Made by a program: the position numbers and the translations under genes | Assembly: GCA_963755635.1 (NCBI GenBank) | Contig: CAVWKS010000004.1 | Location: forward strand, 60,423-124,422 | DNA from: AC-32 sp963755635 | GTDB lineage: Bacteria > Actinomycetota > Thermoleophilia > Gaiellales > Gaiellaceae | Direction: 5' to 3' | Length of the DNA: 64,000 nt | Notes under the pieces: model-generated | Seen by the model: only the letters and a program-made list of their open reading frames with translations | The model's database searches: none | What the model was told of the DNA's origin: nothing | In this document: piece after piece, positions 1 to 8,664 of the stretch | Position numbering within the stretch: position 1 is the first letter of the stretch | Layout: every line of letters begins with the position of its first letter

Positions 1-447
1 ACGTACAAGTCACACCGGTTCCCCGTTTCGATCGAGTGGCGCGGCGGTCGCCTGACAGAGGCGACGGTCGACGGGAAGCCCGAGCTCGAGGTCGCGACGC
101 CGCCGGAGTTCAAGGGCGGCATCGAGGGTGTCTGGAGCCCCGAGGACCTGCTCGTGGCGGCAACCGCGTCGTGCTACACGGTCACGCTCGTGGCGATCGC
201 CGAGCGGCGCGCGGTCCCCCTGCACGCGCTCTCGGTTCGCGGCACCGGCTTCATCGAGCGGCACGACGAGGGCTTCGGCTTCGTCCTGATCGAGCTGCAC
301 GCGTCGCTCGAGACGGACGAGGATACGATCGCGGCGGCCGAGAAGGCGGCGCGGGCGGCGAAGGACGGCTGTCTTGTGGGGATGGCGCTCGACACGCCGA
401 TCCACCTCGAGCTGGACATCACGGCTCGGGCCGCGGTGAGCGTCTAG
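1..447 (+). CDS. OsmC/Ohr family protein, 5' end cut by window edge
   Basis: The reading frame is open from base 1, so the true start lies upstream. The 148 visible residues have the OsmC layout: an N-terminal strand region, then a helix carrying the first redox cysteine in the context ATASCY (codon 58), and a second cysteine in KDGC (codon 124). Family members are thiol peroxidases that detoxify organic hydroperoxides or related oxidants in the cytoplasm; both cysteines are present, so activity is plausible. The stop codon shares a CTAG with the stop of the convergent oxidoreductase gene. OsmC versus Ohr subfamily cannot be settled from the partial sequence. Confidence 0.85.
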   Translation, partial: TYKSHRFPVSIEWRGGRLTEATVDGKPELEVATPPEFKGGIEGVWSPEDLLVAATASCYTVTLVAIAERRAVPLHALSVRGTGFIERHDEGFGFVLIELHASLETDEDTIAAAEKAARAAKDGCLVGMALDTPIHLELDITARAAVSV

Positions 448-1571
448 ACCAGCGCGGCCGGCACGTCGTGCAGGCCCAGCCGCTCGGCCAGGAAGGGCGC
501 GAGGTAGCGCCCGACGATCTTGTCCGGCGGCCACCAGAGCGCCTCCGTGTCGACCTCGGCGCGAGCGGTTCCCGCCTCCGCGCGTAGGTAGCGCGGGGCC
601 ATCCCTGTCAGCAGCAGGCCGCGCAGCACCGGCCGGAACGGCTCGGGCTCGATCGCGGCGCCGAGCTGTGCTGCGATCGCCTCGGCCGCAGCGTCTGCCT
701 GCTGCGTCGCGATTCCACCCTGCTTGATCGCGAACTGCGTCAGGTCGCCCGCCGCATAGACATCCACCTCCGAGCCGACCAGCCCGTGCTCGTCGGTGGG
801 GACGAAGCCGTGCCAGTCGGCCGGCACGCCCGGTAGCGCCGGTCCCTGGAGCCTCGGAGCGGCGATGACACGATCGGTCTCGATCAGGCCTCCGGGCACC
901 AGCCGCAGGACGCCGTCCTCGAAGTCGAGCGGTGTGACGTGTGTGCGCAGCCCGATCCCGCGCGTCTCCAGCAGCTCGCGCACCGAGGAGCTTCCGGGGG
1001 CGCCGAACAGGCCCAGCGGCGTCTCCTCGGGTGTGACGACGGTGAGCTTGACGCCCATCGCCCCGTGATCGGTCAGGTAGGTGCCGGTCAGGAGCGCGAG
1101 CTCGTAGAGCGGCAGCGGCCACGTGACGCCCGCGGGAAGCGCGAAGACGATGCTGTGGATCTCGCCGTTCAGCGCCTGTTGGAGCAGCGCCTCGAGGGCG
1201 GGCCCATCGACGGGGCCTCGGAAGGTGAGCGCACCGGGAATCGCCTCGCGGGAGCGGGCGCCCAGAGCAAGCAGCAGCGCGTCGTACTCGACCTCGCCGG
1301 CGACATCGGTCTGGACCGTCCTGCGCGCCGGGTCGACGGCCGTCACCCGCGCGGCGAGAACGCTCGCGCCTGCGCCCTCGGCCAGCGCGGACAGCGGAAA
1401 GCGCCGCACCTCGCCGGCGAGGAACGGCTCGGCGACCGCGAGCGGCCTGTACGTGAAGTCGCGGTCGGGCGCGATCAGCTCGACGTCGGCGAGCTCGGGC
1501 GCGATCTGCTGCAGGGCGAGTGCCGCTTCGAGAGCTGCAACTCCGCCACCTGCGATCACCACCCGGCCCAT
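444..1571 (-). CDS. FAD-dependent NAD(P)/quinone oxidoreductase (SQR/NDH-2-like)
   Basis: A 375-residue flavoprotein. It starts with a Rossmann FAD-binding motif (GRVVIAGGGVAALEAALAL, residues 2-20) and has a late FAD-contacting motif VYAAGDLTQF before a C-terminal domain. The arrangement matches the pyridine nucleotide-disulfide reductase superfamily, closest in feel to sulfide:quinone oxidoreductases and type II NADH dehydrogenases. I do not see the cysteine pair needed for canonical sulfide oxidation, so the substrate is open. The start was placed at the ATG immediately before the FAD motif; a longer frame to 1760 would add 63 unlikely residues. Its stop overlaps the stop of the convergent OsmC gene by 4 bp. 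Confidence 0.8.
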   Translation of the reverse strand: MGRVVIAGGGVAALEAALALQQIAPELADVELIAPDRDFTYRPLAVAEPFLAGEVRRFPLSALAEGAGASVLAARVTAVDPARRTVQTDVAGEVEYDALLLALGARSREAIPGALTFRGPVDGPALEALLQQALNGEIHSIVFALPAGVTWPLPLYELALLTGTYLTDHGAMGVKLTVVTPEETPLGLFGAPGSSSVRELLETRGIGLRTHVTPLDFEDGVLRLVPGGLIETDRVIAAPRLQGPALPGVPADWHGFVPTDEHGLVGSEVDVYAAGDLTQFAIKQGGIATQQADAAAEAIAAQLGAAIEPEPFRPVLRGLLLTGMAPRYLRAEAGTARAEVDTEALWWPPDKIVGRYLAPFLAERLGLHDVPAALV

Positions 1572-1899
1572 GCGCCAATGGTCGCGAAGGCCGGCCCTTC
1601 CGCCATCGGTTTGCACGCGGAGCTCGTTGCGGATAACTACGGATGTGCGGCGGTCGCGATCGTGTTGGGCGCTGGGGCATCGCGCGCGTACCCCCGCCTG
1701 GCTGGCGGCTCTACTTCGGCTCGAGGGGATCGCCGCTCGCTTGCTCGCGGGCCTGTCCAACGCGGACGAGGTTCCCTAGAAGCGAAGCGACTTTGCGCCG
1801 ATTTCGACGCGCGGGTTGACCAAACCCGGTGTCGGACCCCGGGTTTCGTCAAGGGTAATTCGTGCCGAAAGTGTGACGAGTTTTCCCCAGGTGGCCGGT
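1572..1899. other. Intergenic region with an AAACCCGG/CCGGGTTT hairpin
   Basis: No convincing gene was found. The one clear structure is an inverted repeat, AAACCCGG at 1822-1829 and CCGGGTTT at 1839-1846, with the 9-nt spacer TGTCGGACC. The 12-mer GGTTTCGTCAAG at its right end (1842-1853) recurs at 26529-26540. The hairpin lacks a T tract, so it is not a textbook terminator. It sits downstream of the M15 peptidase gene on the minus strand. Confidence 0.5.
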
Positions 1900-2529
1900 T
1901 CAGCCGCCGGTTGCGGAGAAGTGCTGATAGTCGGGCGAGCTCGTCCAGCGGCCGCCCCACTGCCAGCCGACCGCGGCGAACGCACGGACGAGCGTTCCCC
2001 GCGGGACCGCCATCCCGGCCCTCACGTTAGAGCGGTCGAGGTAGGCACGGCCGGCGCGCGGGTGGACACGGCCGCCCTCGACGTACGGGTTCTCGACCGG
2101 GTCGACGTCGATCGCGAGCCCGTACGCGTGCACCGACCAGCGCTTCGGCCCGGGCGCGACCGCGTAGCGGCAGTTGAACGCGGCAGTGTTGTCGTGGTCG
2201 AGCGAGCGCTCGTCCTTGCCCCGGTACGCGTCGATCGGCCGCATCCGCCGCAGCGGGAAGCGCGCCGAATAGAGCCGCCGAAAGACGCGCACGACGTCGC
2301 CGACCGCCGAGACGTTGATCACCAGCGCGCCGCTGTGCGGCCGCCCGTCGAAGCCCCAGTAGGACATGCGCACCCGCCGCAGCTCGGCCGGCGCGACCGG
2401 ACAGCCGCGATGCCACGAGTACGGCAGCTGAGCCGCGGTCACGTGCGAGACCGAGTGCGAGAACGGCGGCTGCAACGCGACCAGCGCCAGAAAGAGGACC
2501 TTCACCGCCACGTAGTCTGCCGGGACCAT
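1900..2529 (-). CDS. M15-family D-Ala-D-Ala peptidase-like protein, exported
   Basis: A 209-residue protein with a hydrophobic N-terminus (about residues 8-22) that can act as a signal peptide or anchor. The C-terminal half has the M15 zinc-peptidase signature: the SVHAYGLAIDVDP segment supplies one His and one Asp ligand, and DYQHF supplies the last His. AFNCR upstream is also typical of the M15C branch. Predicted role: cleaving peptidoglycan stem peptides outside the membrane. Its start codon overlaps that of the divergent L,D-transpeptidase in one CATG, so the two peptidoglycan enzymes may be co-controlled. Confidence 0.82.
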   Translation of the reverse strand: MVPADYVAVKVLFLALVALQPPFSHSVSHVTAAQLPYSWHRGCPVAPAELRRVRMSYWGFDGRPHSGALVINVSAVGDVVRVFRRLYSARFPLRRMRPIDAYRGKDERSLDHDNTAAFNCRYAVAPGPKRWSVHAYGLAIDVDPVENPYVEGGRVHPRAGRAYLDRSNVRAGMAVPRGTLVRAFAAVGWQWGGRWTSSPDYQHFSATGG

Positions 2530-3235
2530 GAGATGGGTCGCGCTCGCCGTCTGCGTGCCGTTCTGCGCGGCCGCAGCTGCCTCTGGAGCCCGTCACGGCG
2601 CGGCCGCGTGCCCGGCGAACCTCGCGAACCAGCTCGCCTCGACCGGCGCAGCGCGCCAGCTCGTCACGGTCGTCGCCCCGACCCGCCGCTCGACCCAGGG
2701 AACGCTCAGGCTCTGGCGCAAACCCGAGGACTGCTGGCTACCAACGGCCGGGCCGTGGCCGGCCTGGCTCGGGCAGCGCGGCACCTCCACGCACAAGCGC
2801 GAGGGCGACCGGACGACGCCGGCCGGCGCGTTCGGCTTCCTGTCGACCATGTACGGGATCGCGCCGAGCCCGGGCCTGCGCTATCGCTACCACCGGATCG
2901 TCTGCGGCGACTGGTGGGTCGAGGACGCGCGCTCGCCCTTCTACAACCGCTTCAAGCACGTCCGCTGCGGCTCGAGACCGCCGTTCCGCGTCACGAGCGA
3001 GGACATGTCGCGCTCCCCGACCGCCTACCGGCACCTGGCCGTGATCGCGTACAACAGGAGCCCGATCGTCCCGGGCCGCGGCTCCGGGATCTTCCTGCAC
3101 GCGAGCACGGGCCGCCCGACACTCGGCTGCGTCTCGCTGCCGCTGCCGCGCCTCCTCGCGGTTCTGCGCCGGCTCGACCCCGGGAGCAAGCCGCTGATCG
3201 TGATCGGGACCGACGCCGAGATCCGCGGCTTCTAG
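2528..3235 (+). CDS. L,D-transpeptidase (YkuD-like), secreted
   Basis: A 235-residue protein with an N-terminal signal peptide (about residues 1-20). The catalytic YkuD region lies near the C-terminus: LHAST followed by the nucleophile in LGCVSLP matches the His...(S/T)xGC pattern of L,D-transpeptidases and relatives. Such enzymes form 3-3 peptidoglycan cross-links or attach peptides to the wall. The gene is divergent from the M15 peptidase and shares its start codon region; a GAF gene follows after 9 bp on the same strand. Confidence 0.85.
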   Translation: MRWVALAVCVPFCAAAAASGARHGAAACPANLANQLASTGAARQLVTVVAPTRRSTQGTLRLWRKPEDCWLPTAGPWPAWLGQRGTSTHKREGDRTTPAGAFGFLSTMYGIAPSPGLRYRYHRIVCGDWWVEDARSPFYNRFKHVRCGSRPPFRVTSEDMSRSPTAYRHLAVIAYNRSPIVPGRGSGIFLHASTGRPTLGCVSLPLPRLLAVLRRLDPGSKPLIVIGTDAEIRGF

Positions 3236-3244
3236 GATCTCCTC

Positions 3245-3727
3245 ATGACCGACCCAGTTCAAGATGCGATCGCCGCCCTGCAGCGCGAAAGGACCGTGCG
3301 CGGGCTGCTCGAGACCGCCTGCCGCGAGCTGACGGAAACCCTCGGCGCTTCCGCGTGCCTGATCTCACGCGTGGTGGGTGATCTGCTCGTCAGCCTCGCC
3401 GAGTTCTCGCGCGGCGAGCGCGCACCGGGCCTCGGCCACGAGTACCTGATCTCGGACTACCCGCTCACGCAGGAGGTGATCGTCGCCGGCGAGCCCCGCA
3501 CGGTCTCGCTGCGCGACGAAGCGCCCGAGCCGACCGAGGCGGAGCTGCTGGAGAAACTCGGCTTCGAGTCGTTGCTGATGGTTTGCCTGCCGAGCAAGGG
3601 AACATGCTGGGGGCTGGTCGAGGTCTACGGCGAGAGCGGCGCGAGCTTCGATGAGGGCCAGGCCGGGATCGCAAAGCACATCGCCGTCCAAGCCGGCCTG
3701 CAACTCGAGCAGATCGCGGAGGTCTAG
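3245..3727 (+). CDS. GAF domain protein
   Basis: A 160-residue single-domain GAF protein. A short helix is followed by the alternating strand/helix pattern, with the typical C-terminal stretch SLLMVCLPSKGTCWGLVEVY and FDEGQAGIAKHIAVQAGL. No kinase, phosphatase or cyclase domain is attached, so it is probably a stand-alone small-molecule or redox sensor, or a regulatory partner. It starts 9 bp after the L,D-transpeptidase stop and is likely co-transcribed with it. The ligand is unknown. Confidence 0.8.
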   Translation: MTDPVQDAIAALQRERTVRGLLETACRELTETLGASACLISRVVGDLLVSLAEFSRGERAPGLGHEYLISDYPLTQEVIVAGEPRTVSLRDEAPEPTEAELLEKLGFESLLMVCLPSKGTCWGLVEVYGESGASFDEGQAGIAKHIAVQAGLQLEQIAEV

Positions 3728-3731
3728 CCCC

Positions 3732-3890
3732 CTAGCGCCAGAGAGAGCGCCAGATCCCGGCGCGGCCGAGCGCGCGTCCGAGCAGCTTGTTCTTCGCGCG
3801 GCGCGTGATCCGCTTCGGATCGCCGGACGCGAGCGCCTCTGCGTCTCCGAGCACGCGCGCCGAGCGATAGAGCGAAGTCCGCAGTTTCAT
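3732..3890 (-). CDS. Small very basic protein, 52 aa, hypothetical
   Basis: A short minus-strand gene running from ATG at 3890 to TAG at 3732. The product begins MKLRTSLYRSARVLGD and is rich in Arg and Lys, with a KRITRRAKNKLLGRALGRAG core and a C-terminal IWRSLWR. The phrase SGDPKRITRRAKNK resembles small uncharacterised proteins I associate with Actinobacteria; that resemblance is from memory and unverified. The basic amphipathic composition suggests nucleic-acid or membrane-surface contact. It is convergent with the GAF gene (4 bp apart). Confidence 0.6.
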   Translation of the reverse strand: MKLRTSLYRSARVLGDAEALASGDPKRITRRAKNKLLGRALGRAGIWRSLWR

Positions 3891-3949
3891 CACGACAACT
3901 ATGGAGGATCCTTACCCGCCGGGCAATCGCCGGTTGCTAGGTTGCGGCC

Positions 3950-4120
3950 ATGGCCCCCCATGACGCCCAGCATCAAGTGGTCTGTCCGCACTGCCGCAAG
4001 GAGTTCGAGGGCGAGCTGCTCGAGTCGTCCGGCGCAGGCGGGCCGCGCGGCTACAAGTGCCCGCACTGCCGCTTGTTCGTCCCGCTCGAGCGCGCGACGG
4101 CCGTCGACCGAACGTCCTAG
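3950..4120 (+). CDS. Small zinc-ribbon protein, 56 aa
   Basis: ATG at 3950 to TAG at 4118-4120. The product contains two CPHC knuckles, VCPHCRKEF near residue 11 and YKCPHCRLF near residue 36, separated by a short linker. This is a classic two-knuckle zinc ribbon. Nothing else is in the protein, so it may be a small nucleic-acid or protein-binding adaptor. It lies between the small basic gene and the glycosyltransferase gene. Function is not assignable. Confidence 0.65.
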   Translation: MAPHDAQHQVVCPHCRKEFEGELLESSGAGGPRGYKCPHCRLFVPLERATAVDRTS

Positions 4121-4192
4121 CTCGGCGCGCCCCGTCCCGCCTGAGGTATCCCTCGTTCAAGGGATACGCCGCGCCTGCCGATACGGAGGATC

Positions 4193-6298
4193 GTGGCGGT
4201 CGACGTCTCTCTGTCGCGCGCGCACGCGCTCCCGCGCACCGCGGTACTTCCCGCGCGCGTTGCCCTCGCCGGCGTGGTCGGCATCAGCTTCGCGATCCGC
4301 TTCGCCGCGGCACTGATCCACACGACGCCGCTCTACTTCCCTGACGAGTACATCTACGCCTCGATCGCGCGCTCGCTGGGCACCACCGGCAAGCCGCTGA
4401 TCCGCGGCCACTCGGCGCACTTCCCGGCGATGCTAGAGCCGCTGCTCGCCGCGCCGTTCTGGGTCTTCCACGACCCGGAGCTCGCCTACCGGCTCACGCA
4501 GGCGGAGAACGCGCTCGCAATGTCGCTGGCGGCGATCCCGGTCTACCTGTTGATGCGTCGCCTCGGCGCCGGCACCTGGCCGTGCCTCGCGGCGGCCACG
4601 CTGACCGTCGCCTCGCCGGACCTCTTCTTCGGCTCGTTCGTCACCGCAGATGCGATCGCGTACCCGCTCGTGCTCGGCGCGATCTACCTCGGCGTTTGCG
4701 CGCTCTCCAAGCCGAGCCGGCAGAACCAGCTCGCGTTCTCGGCGCTCGCAGTGCTGGCGACCCTGGCGCGGATCCAGTACGTCTTCCTACCGGTCGTCTT
4801 CCTCGCGGCCGCCCTCGTCGTCGAGCGCGGATCGGTGCGCTCAGTGGTGCGGCGCTTCCGCTTCACGATCCTTCTGTACGCAACGCCGCTCGGGCTGGCG
4901 GCCGGGCTCGGGCCTACCCGGCTGCTCGGCTACTACTCGGGCATCGCCAACCTCGGCGTCAAGCCGGTCGCGCTCGGCCACTGGCTCGGAACCGACGCGC
5001 TACTGCTCGCCTACGCCGCCGGATTCGCACTCGTGCCGGGGGCGCTCGCGGGGCTCGTCGTTGCGCTCGCGCGGCCGCGCTTCCGTGACGAAGGCGCCTT
5101 CGCGGCGCTCGGGCTCGGCGTCCTGCTCGCGATCTTCGCGGAGGCGACGCTCTACGCGACCAACGGCTCCGACCGCTTCCAGGAGCGTTACCTGATGGTC
5201 TTGCTCCCGCTCGTCTTCCCGGCCTTCTGGATCTGGGTGCGACGGGGGAGGCCCGGCGCCCGCAGTGGTCGCGGTGGCGTCGCTCGGGCTGATCGCGCTC
5301 GCCGCGCGCGTACCGCTCTCCGGCTACACGATCAGCGACGCGAAGCAGGACTCGCCGTTCCTGCTCGCGGTCTTCCGGCTGGAGAAGGCGATCGGGATCG
5401 GCAACGGCTCGCTGGTCGTCGCCGTCTGCGCGAGCGTGCTGGCCGGCCTCGCGGTCGCCGTTTGCTTCCGGCCGGTGTTCGCCCGTGTCGCGGTCATCGC
5501 CACGCTGCTCGCGGCCGTCGCGGCGTCGTTCGGCGCGGTCGCGTTCGACTCGCACGTCGTCCGCGCGGTACGGACGTCACTCGTCGCGCCCGACGCGCGT
5601 TGGATCGACCACTCCGGCCTCGGCGACGTGACGCTGGTCGACACGCCTGCGACGCCGCACGCCGCCGCGCACGAGCAGCTTTTCTGGAACGACTCGCTCA
5701 AGCGCATCTACTTCCTCGACGCCGCCTCGGCGATCGACGCCTTCGGCTGGCCGCACCTGCATGCCGCCCCTGACGGCCGGCTCGTCTCGGGCTCGAAGAC
5801 GTTGCACGGGCCCTTGCTCATCTCCCAGTACGCCGTGCGCACGGAGCTGGCCGGCGCCGTCCGCGTCGCGCGCGCCGCGAGCTTCTCGCTCTGGCGCCCG
5901 ACGGGCACGCCGCGCTTCGCGCTCTTCACCGGCGGCCTCTACCAGGACGGCTGGCTCTCCCAGAGCGGCCACGTGACCGTCTACCCGGCGAAGGACGGCT
6001 GGGTGCGCGGCGTGCTTCGCTTCCCCTCTCGCTCCCGCCGAAGCCGCGCTCGGAGCGGACCGTCCTCCAGCTGAGCGGCCCAGGCGCCCAAAGCCGCGTC
6101 GTCGTCCTACCCGGCCACCGCACCGAGCTGACGTTCCGCGTCGATCACCGCGGCCCGTGGACGCTCGACTTCCACACGAGCCGCCCCGGCTACCTGGCCG
6201 ACGGCCGCCCGATCAGCGTGATGGCGAAGACGCCGACGTTCCGCGGCACGTACGCAGCAAACGACCCCGCGAATCCCAGCGCTTCAAGCGCCAAGTAA
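4193..6298 (+). pseudogene. GT-C family membrane glycosyltransferase, two apparent frameshifts
   Basis: GTG start at 4193 after GGAGGA. The first frame encodes about 350 residues of a multi-spanning protein with the early loop motif FPDEYIYASIARSL, typical of GT-C transferases (PMT/ArnT-like) that use polyprenyl-linked sugars. At about 5235-5262, in a G/C-rich run, coding moves forward one frame and continues with more membrane helices and an extracytoplasmic domain to about 6030. There, at TTCCCCTC, coding returns to the first frame and runs to TAA at 6296-6298. Both junctions lie in homopolymers and the protein is coherent across them, so sequencing indels are as likely as true decay. Acceptor and donor are unknown. 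Confidence 0.7.
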
Positions 6299-6309
6299 CA
6301 GTCTGTTAC
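6295..6309. repeat. 15-bp palindrome GTAACAGTCTGTTAC, copy 1
   Basis: A 7+1+7 perfect dyad. This copy provides the TAA stop of the glycosyltransferase gene. Copies 2 and 3 are at 26366-26380 and 35718-35732. Flanks are also partly shared: read on the minus strand, copies 1 and 2 are preceded by (G/C)GC-AAACC-nn-CCT. Confidence 0.75.
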
Positions 6310-6392
6310 AAGGTCGGTTTGCCGCCACACGGAGAGCGGTCCGCGTGGAGCTCGCAGCGAGGCCTCTCGGAGGCGATCGAAAGGCCGCCGGA

Positions 6393-6409
6393 GCCGGGCT
6401 TCGCCCGGC
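6393..6409. terminator. GC hairpin between convergent genes
   Basis: GCCGGGC (6393-6399) and GCCCGGC (6403-6409) form a perfect 7-bp stem with a TTC loop. It lies in the 234-bp gap between the convergent glycosyltransferase and rpoD genes, where a bidirectional terminator is expected. There is no T tract, so factor-independent termination is uncertain. Nothing else is recognisable in the gap. Confidence 0.4.
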
Positions 6410-6532
6410 GGGAGGCTCACAACGACAAGAACACCCGCGAGGCCACCACAGCCGCCGGCAGGTTAGGCGCGGCGAACTCCAGGAACTTCTCGGAAGGAGG
6501 GGGCTCGCGGGGAACCAGGGGTTCCCCCGCGT

Positions 6533-7627
6533 CTAGACGCAGTCCTTGAGGCCCTGGGCCTCAGGGAGCGACTCGAGCTTCTTGAGCGTGTTGTTCTCGA
6601 TCTGGCGGATCCGCTCACGCGTGACGCCGAAGGCCTTGCCGACCTCCTCGAGCGTGCACGGCTGCTTGCCGGAGAGCCCGAACCGCAGCTCGATCACCTT
6701 CCGGTCACGGGCCGGAAGTGACGCGAGGGCGTTCTCGATGTCCTCGCGCCGTAGCTGGACCTGCGCGGTGTCGAACGGCGACTCGGCCTGCTCGTCCTGG
6801 ACGAAGTCGCCGAGCTCGGACTCCTCCTCCTCGCCGATCGGCTTCTCGAGCGACACGGGATGCTGCGCCATGCGCAGGATGTCGCGCACCTCCGCCGTCG
6901 TCATCTCGAGCTCGGTCGCGATCTCGTCGGGCCGCGGCTCGCGCCCGAGGCGCTGGACGAGCTGGCGCTCGATGTGCACGACCTTGTTCAGCTTCTCGAC
7001 CATGTGCACGGGGATCCGGATCGTGCGCGCCTTGTCGGCGATCGCCCGCGTCACGGCCTGGCGGATCCACCACGTCGCGTACGTCGAGAACTTGTAGCCC
7101 TTGCGGTAGTCGAACTTCTCGACCGCGCGGATCAGGCCGAGCGAGCCCTCCTGGATCAGGTCGAGGAAGCTCAATCCGCGCCCGAGGTACGACTTCGCGA
7201 TCGAGACGACGAGCCGGAGGTTGGCCTCGATCATCTGCGTCTTGGCCGCCATGTCGCCGCGCTCGATCCGCTTCGCCAGATAGACCTCCTGGTCGGCGGT
7301 CAGCAGCGGCACCTTCCCGATCTCGCGCAGGTAGAGCCGGAGCGAGTCGAGGCTGGGCTCGACGGTCAGGTCGAGCTTCGGGCCCTTCTCCTCCTCGGCG
7401 AGCGCCGGCTGCTCGTGCGGCGGGTGCTTGTGGTTCTCCCCCTCCATCAGCTCGATCGAGTGGTCGATCAGATAGGTGTAGAAATCCTCGATCTGCTCCT
7501 TGGTGAGCTCGACCTCCTCGAGGCCGGCGACGATCTCGTCATACGTGAGAAAGCCCTTCTCCGTGCCGTCCTGAACGAGCTTGTGGAGCTCTTCGACGTC
7601 AGGAAGGGAAATGTCGACGGTGAGCAC
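6533..7627 (-). CDS. rpoD: Principal RNA polymerase sigma factor (RpoD/SigA)
   Basis: A 364-residue sigma-70 protein. Region 1.2 follows an acidic N-terminus; region 2 contains ANLRLVVSIAKSYLGRG and the -10 recognition helix FSTYATWWIRQAVTRAI; region 3 follows; region 4.2 has the helix-turn-helix TLEEVGKAFGVTRERIRQIE. This is the housekeeping-type set. At 364 aa it is short because region 1.1 is reduced and there is no large non-conserved insert. The start is GTG at 7627 preceded by GGAGGT. The long leader upstream folds into nested stems (7648-7703). Confidence 0.95.
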   Translation of the reverse strand: MLTVDISLPDVEELHKLVQDGTEKGFLTYDEIVAGLEEVELTKEQIEDFYTYLIDHSIELMEGENHKHPPHEQPALAEEEKGPKLDLTVEPSLDSLRLYLREIGKVPLLTADQEVYLAKRIERGDMAAKTQMIEANLRLVVSIAKSYLGRGLSFLDLIQEGSLGLIRAVEKFDYRKGYKFSTYATWWIRQAVTRAIADKARTIRIPVHMVEKLNKVVHIERQLVQRLGREPRPDEIATELEMTTAEVRDILRMAQHPVSLEKPIGEEEESELGDFVQDEQAESPFDTAQVQLRREDIENALASLPARDRKVIELRFGLSGKQPCTLEEVGKAFGVTRERIRQIENNTLKKLESLPEAQGLKDCV

Positions 7628-7647
7628 GTGACCTCCGGCTGGTAGCG

Positions 7648-7703
7648 GCTTGGAACTACCTCGACAACAAAAACGTCGAGAGCCGGCCCTCCCCGTTCCA
7701 AGC
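7648..7703 (-). promoter_or_regulatory. Nested stem-loop in the rpoD leader
   Basis: GCTTGGAAC (7648-7656) pairs perfectly with GTTCCAAGC (7695-7703), enclosing a second perfect stem CTCGAC (7660-7665)/GTCGAG (7675-7680). The structure lies 21-76 bases upstream of the rpoD GTG. It may be a regulatory or stabilising 5' UTR element. No known riboswitch consensus was recognised. Confidence 0.4.
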
Positions 7704-7759
7704 GCGTCCCTCGACCGGCCTGATGTTACACAGGAATCTGCAAATTCGGAACATTTTTT

Positions 7760-8650
7760 TCACATTTCACGGATCGTCCCGACCACCTCGCCGTGGCTGT
7801 TCTCAACGGGAACTTCGGCGAAGAGAGCGAGATCGAGGCCGAGCTGGGCAGCGAAAGCCGCGAGCGCTGGGCGGAGCGCCCGCGAGTTGCCGTCCTCTGC
7901 CTCGAGGGCGATTCCGAGGCCGTCGTCGGGCGAGGCCGCGGCGATCAGGCCCTCCGCGCCGCCCTTCGCGATCCAGCCGGGCAGCGTGCTCATCAGCGTG
8001 GTGTCGGTGGCGCCCTCGCCGCCGATCAGCTCCGGGCGCGCGCGCATCGCCGCGACGATGCGCTCTCCGCCGTCGAGGTGCTCGAGCCGCGAGAAGGCAT
8101 GCGCGACGCGCTCGAGCGGGAGCGCGAAGCAGACGACCCCGCAGCCGTCGGTGGCTGACGCGACCTCGGGATGCCTGACCTGCGCGGCCCCCGCCACCTC
8201 GTGCGCGAGCTCGTGCTGGAGCGGGTGCTCGGGCCGGCGGTAGCCCTCGACCGGCCAGCCGCGCGCCCGGCAGACGGCGATCATGCCGGCGTGCTTGCCG
8301 GAGCAGTTGTGGTAGATCGGCTCCGGCGGCCGGCCGTCCTGGAGGCCGCAATCGAGCTCCTCCTCGGAGCCGCCGGTCATGGAGAGCAGAGTGCGAACGG
8401 CTGCGACGTGCAGCTCGGTGCCGAAGTGCGAAGCGGCGGCGATCGCGAGCTGTTCGTCGCCGAGATCCGTGTGTGTGCGCGCGAGGAGCAGAGCCTGAAT
8501 CGGCTTCGCCGAGGAGCGCAGCGAGACGACGAGGTTCGGGTCGCCGGCTTCCGCGACGACCTCGCCGCCGCGAACTGCGACGGCATGCACGCGGTGAACG
8601 GACTCGACGATCTCCCCCCGCGTGACGGCTACGCTCAGCGGCTCGGCCAT
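7760..8650 (-). CDS. L-asparaginase II family protein
   Basis: A 296-residue protein of the thermolabile (Rhizobium-type) asparaginase II family. It is unrelated in fold motifs to the E. coli AnsA/AnsB enzymes. Diagnostic motifs are SSAKPIQ (about 46-52), the HNCSGKHAGM block, and TDGCGV with nearby conserved Ser/Lys/Cys residues used in catalysis. It would hydrolyse L-asparagine to aspartate and ammonia in the cytoplasm. Length is slightly below the usual ~330. It is divergent from the Fpg gene, with only 14 bp between the starts. Confidence 0.85.
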   Translation of the reverse strand: MAEPLSVAVTRGEIVESVHRVHAVAVRGGEVVAEAGDPNLVVSLRSSAKPIQALLLARTHTDLGDEQLAIAAASHFGTELHVAAVRTLLSMTGGSEEELDCGLQDGRPPEPIYHNCSGKHAGMIAVCRARGWPVEGYRRPEHPLQHELAHEVAGAAQVRHPEVASATDGCGVVCFALPLERVAHAFSRLEHLDGGERIVAAMRARPELIGGEGATDTTLMSTLPGWIAKGGAEGLIAAASPDDGLGIALEAEDGNSRALRPALAAFAAQLGLDLALFAEVPVENSHGEVVGTIREM

Positions 8651-8664
8651 GGCCCGGAGGGTAA

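Noticed and set aside
10..1680. A 556-codon open frame on the minus strand, and similar very long frames elsewhere (for example 51579-55400 upstream of the LuxR start, 23131-24972 upstream of the epimerase start)
   Set aside because: In very GC-rich DNA stop codons are rare in wrong frames. These stretches are Arg/Pro/Ala-rich, lack domains and lie across recognisable genes in another frame.
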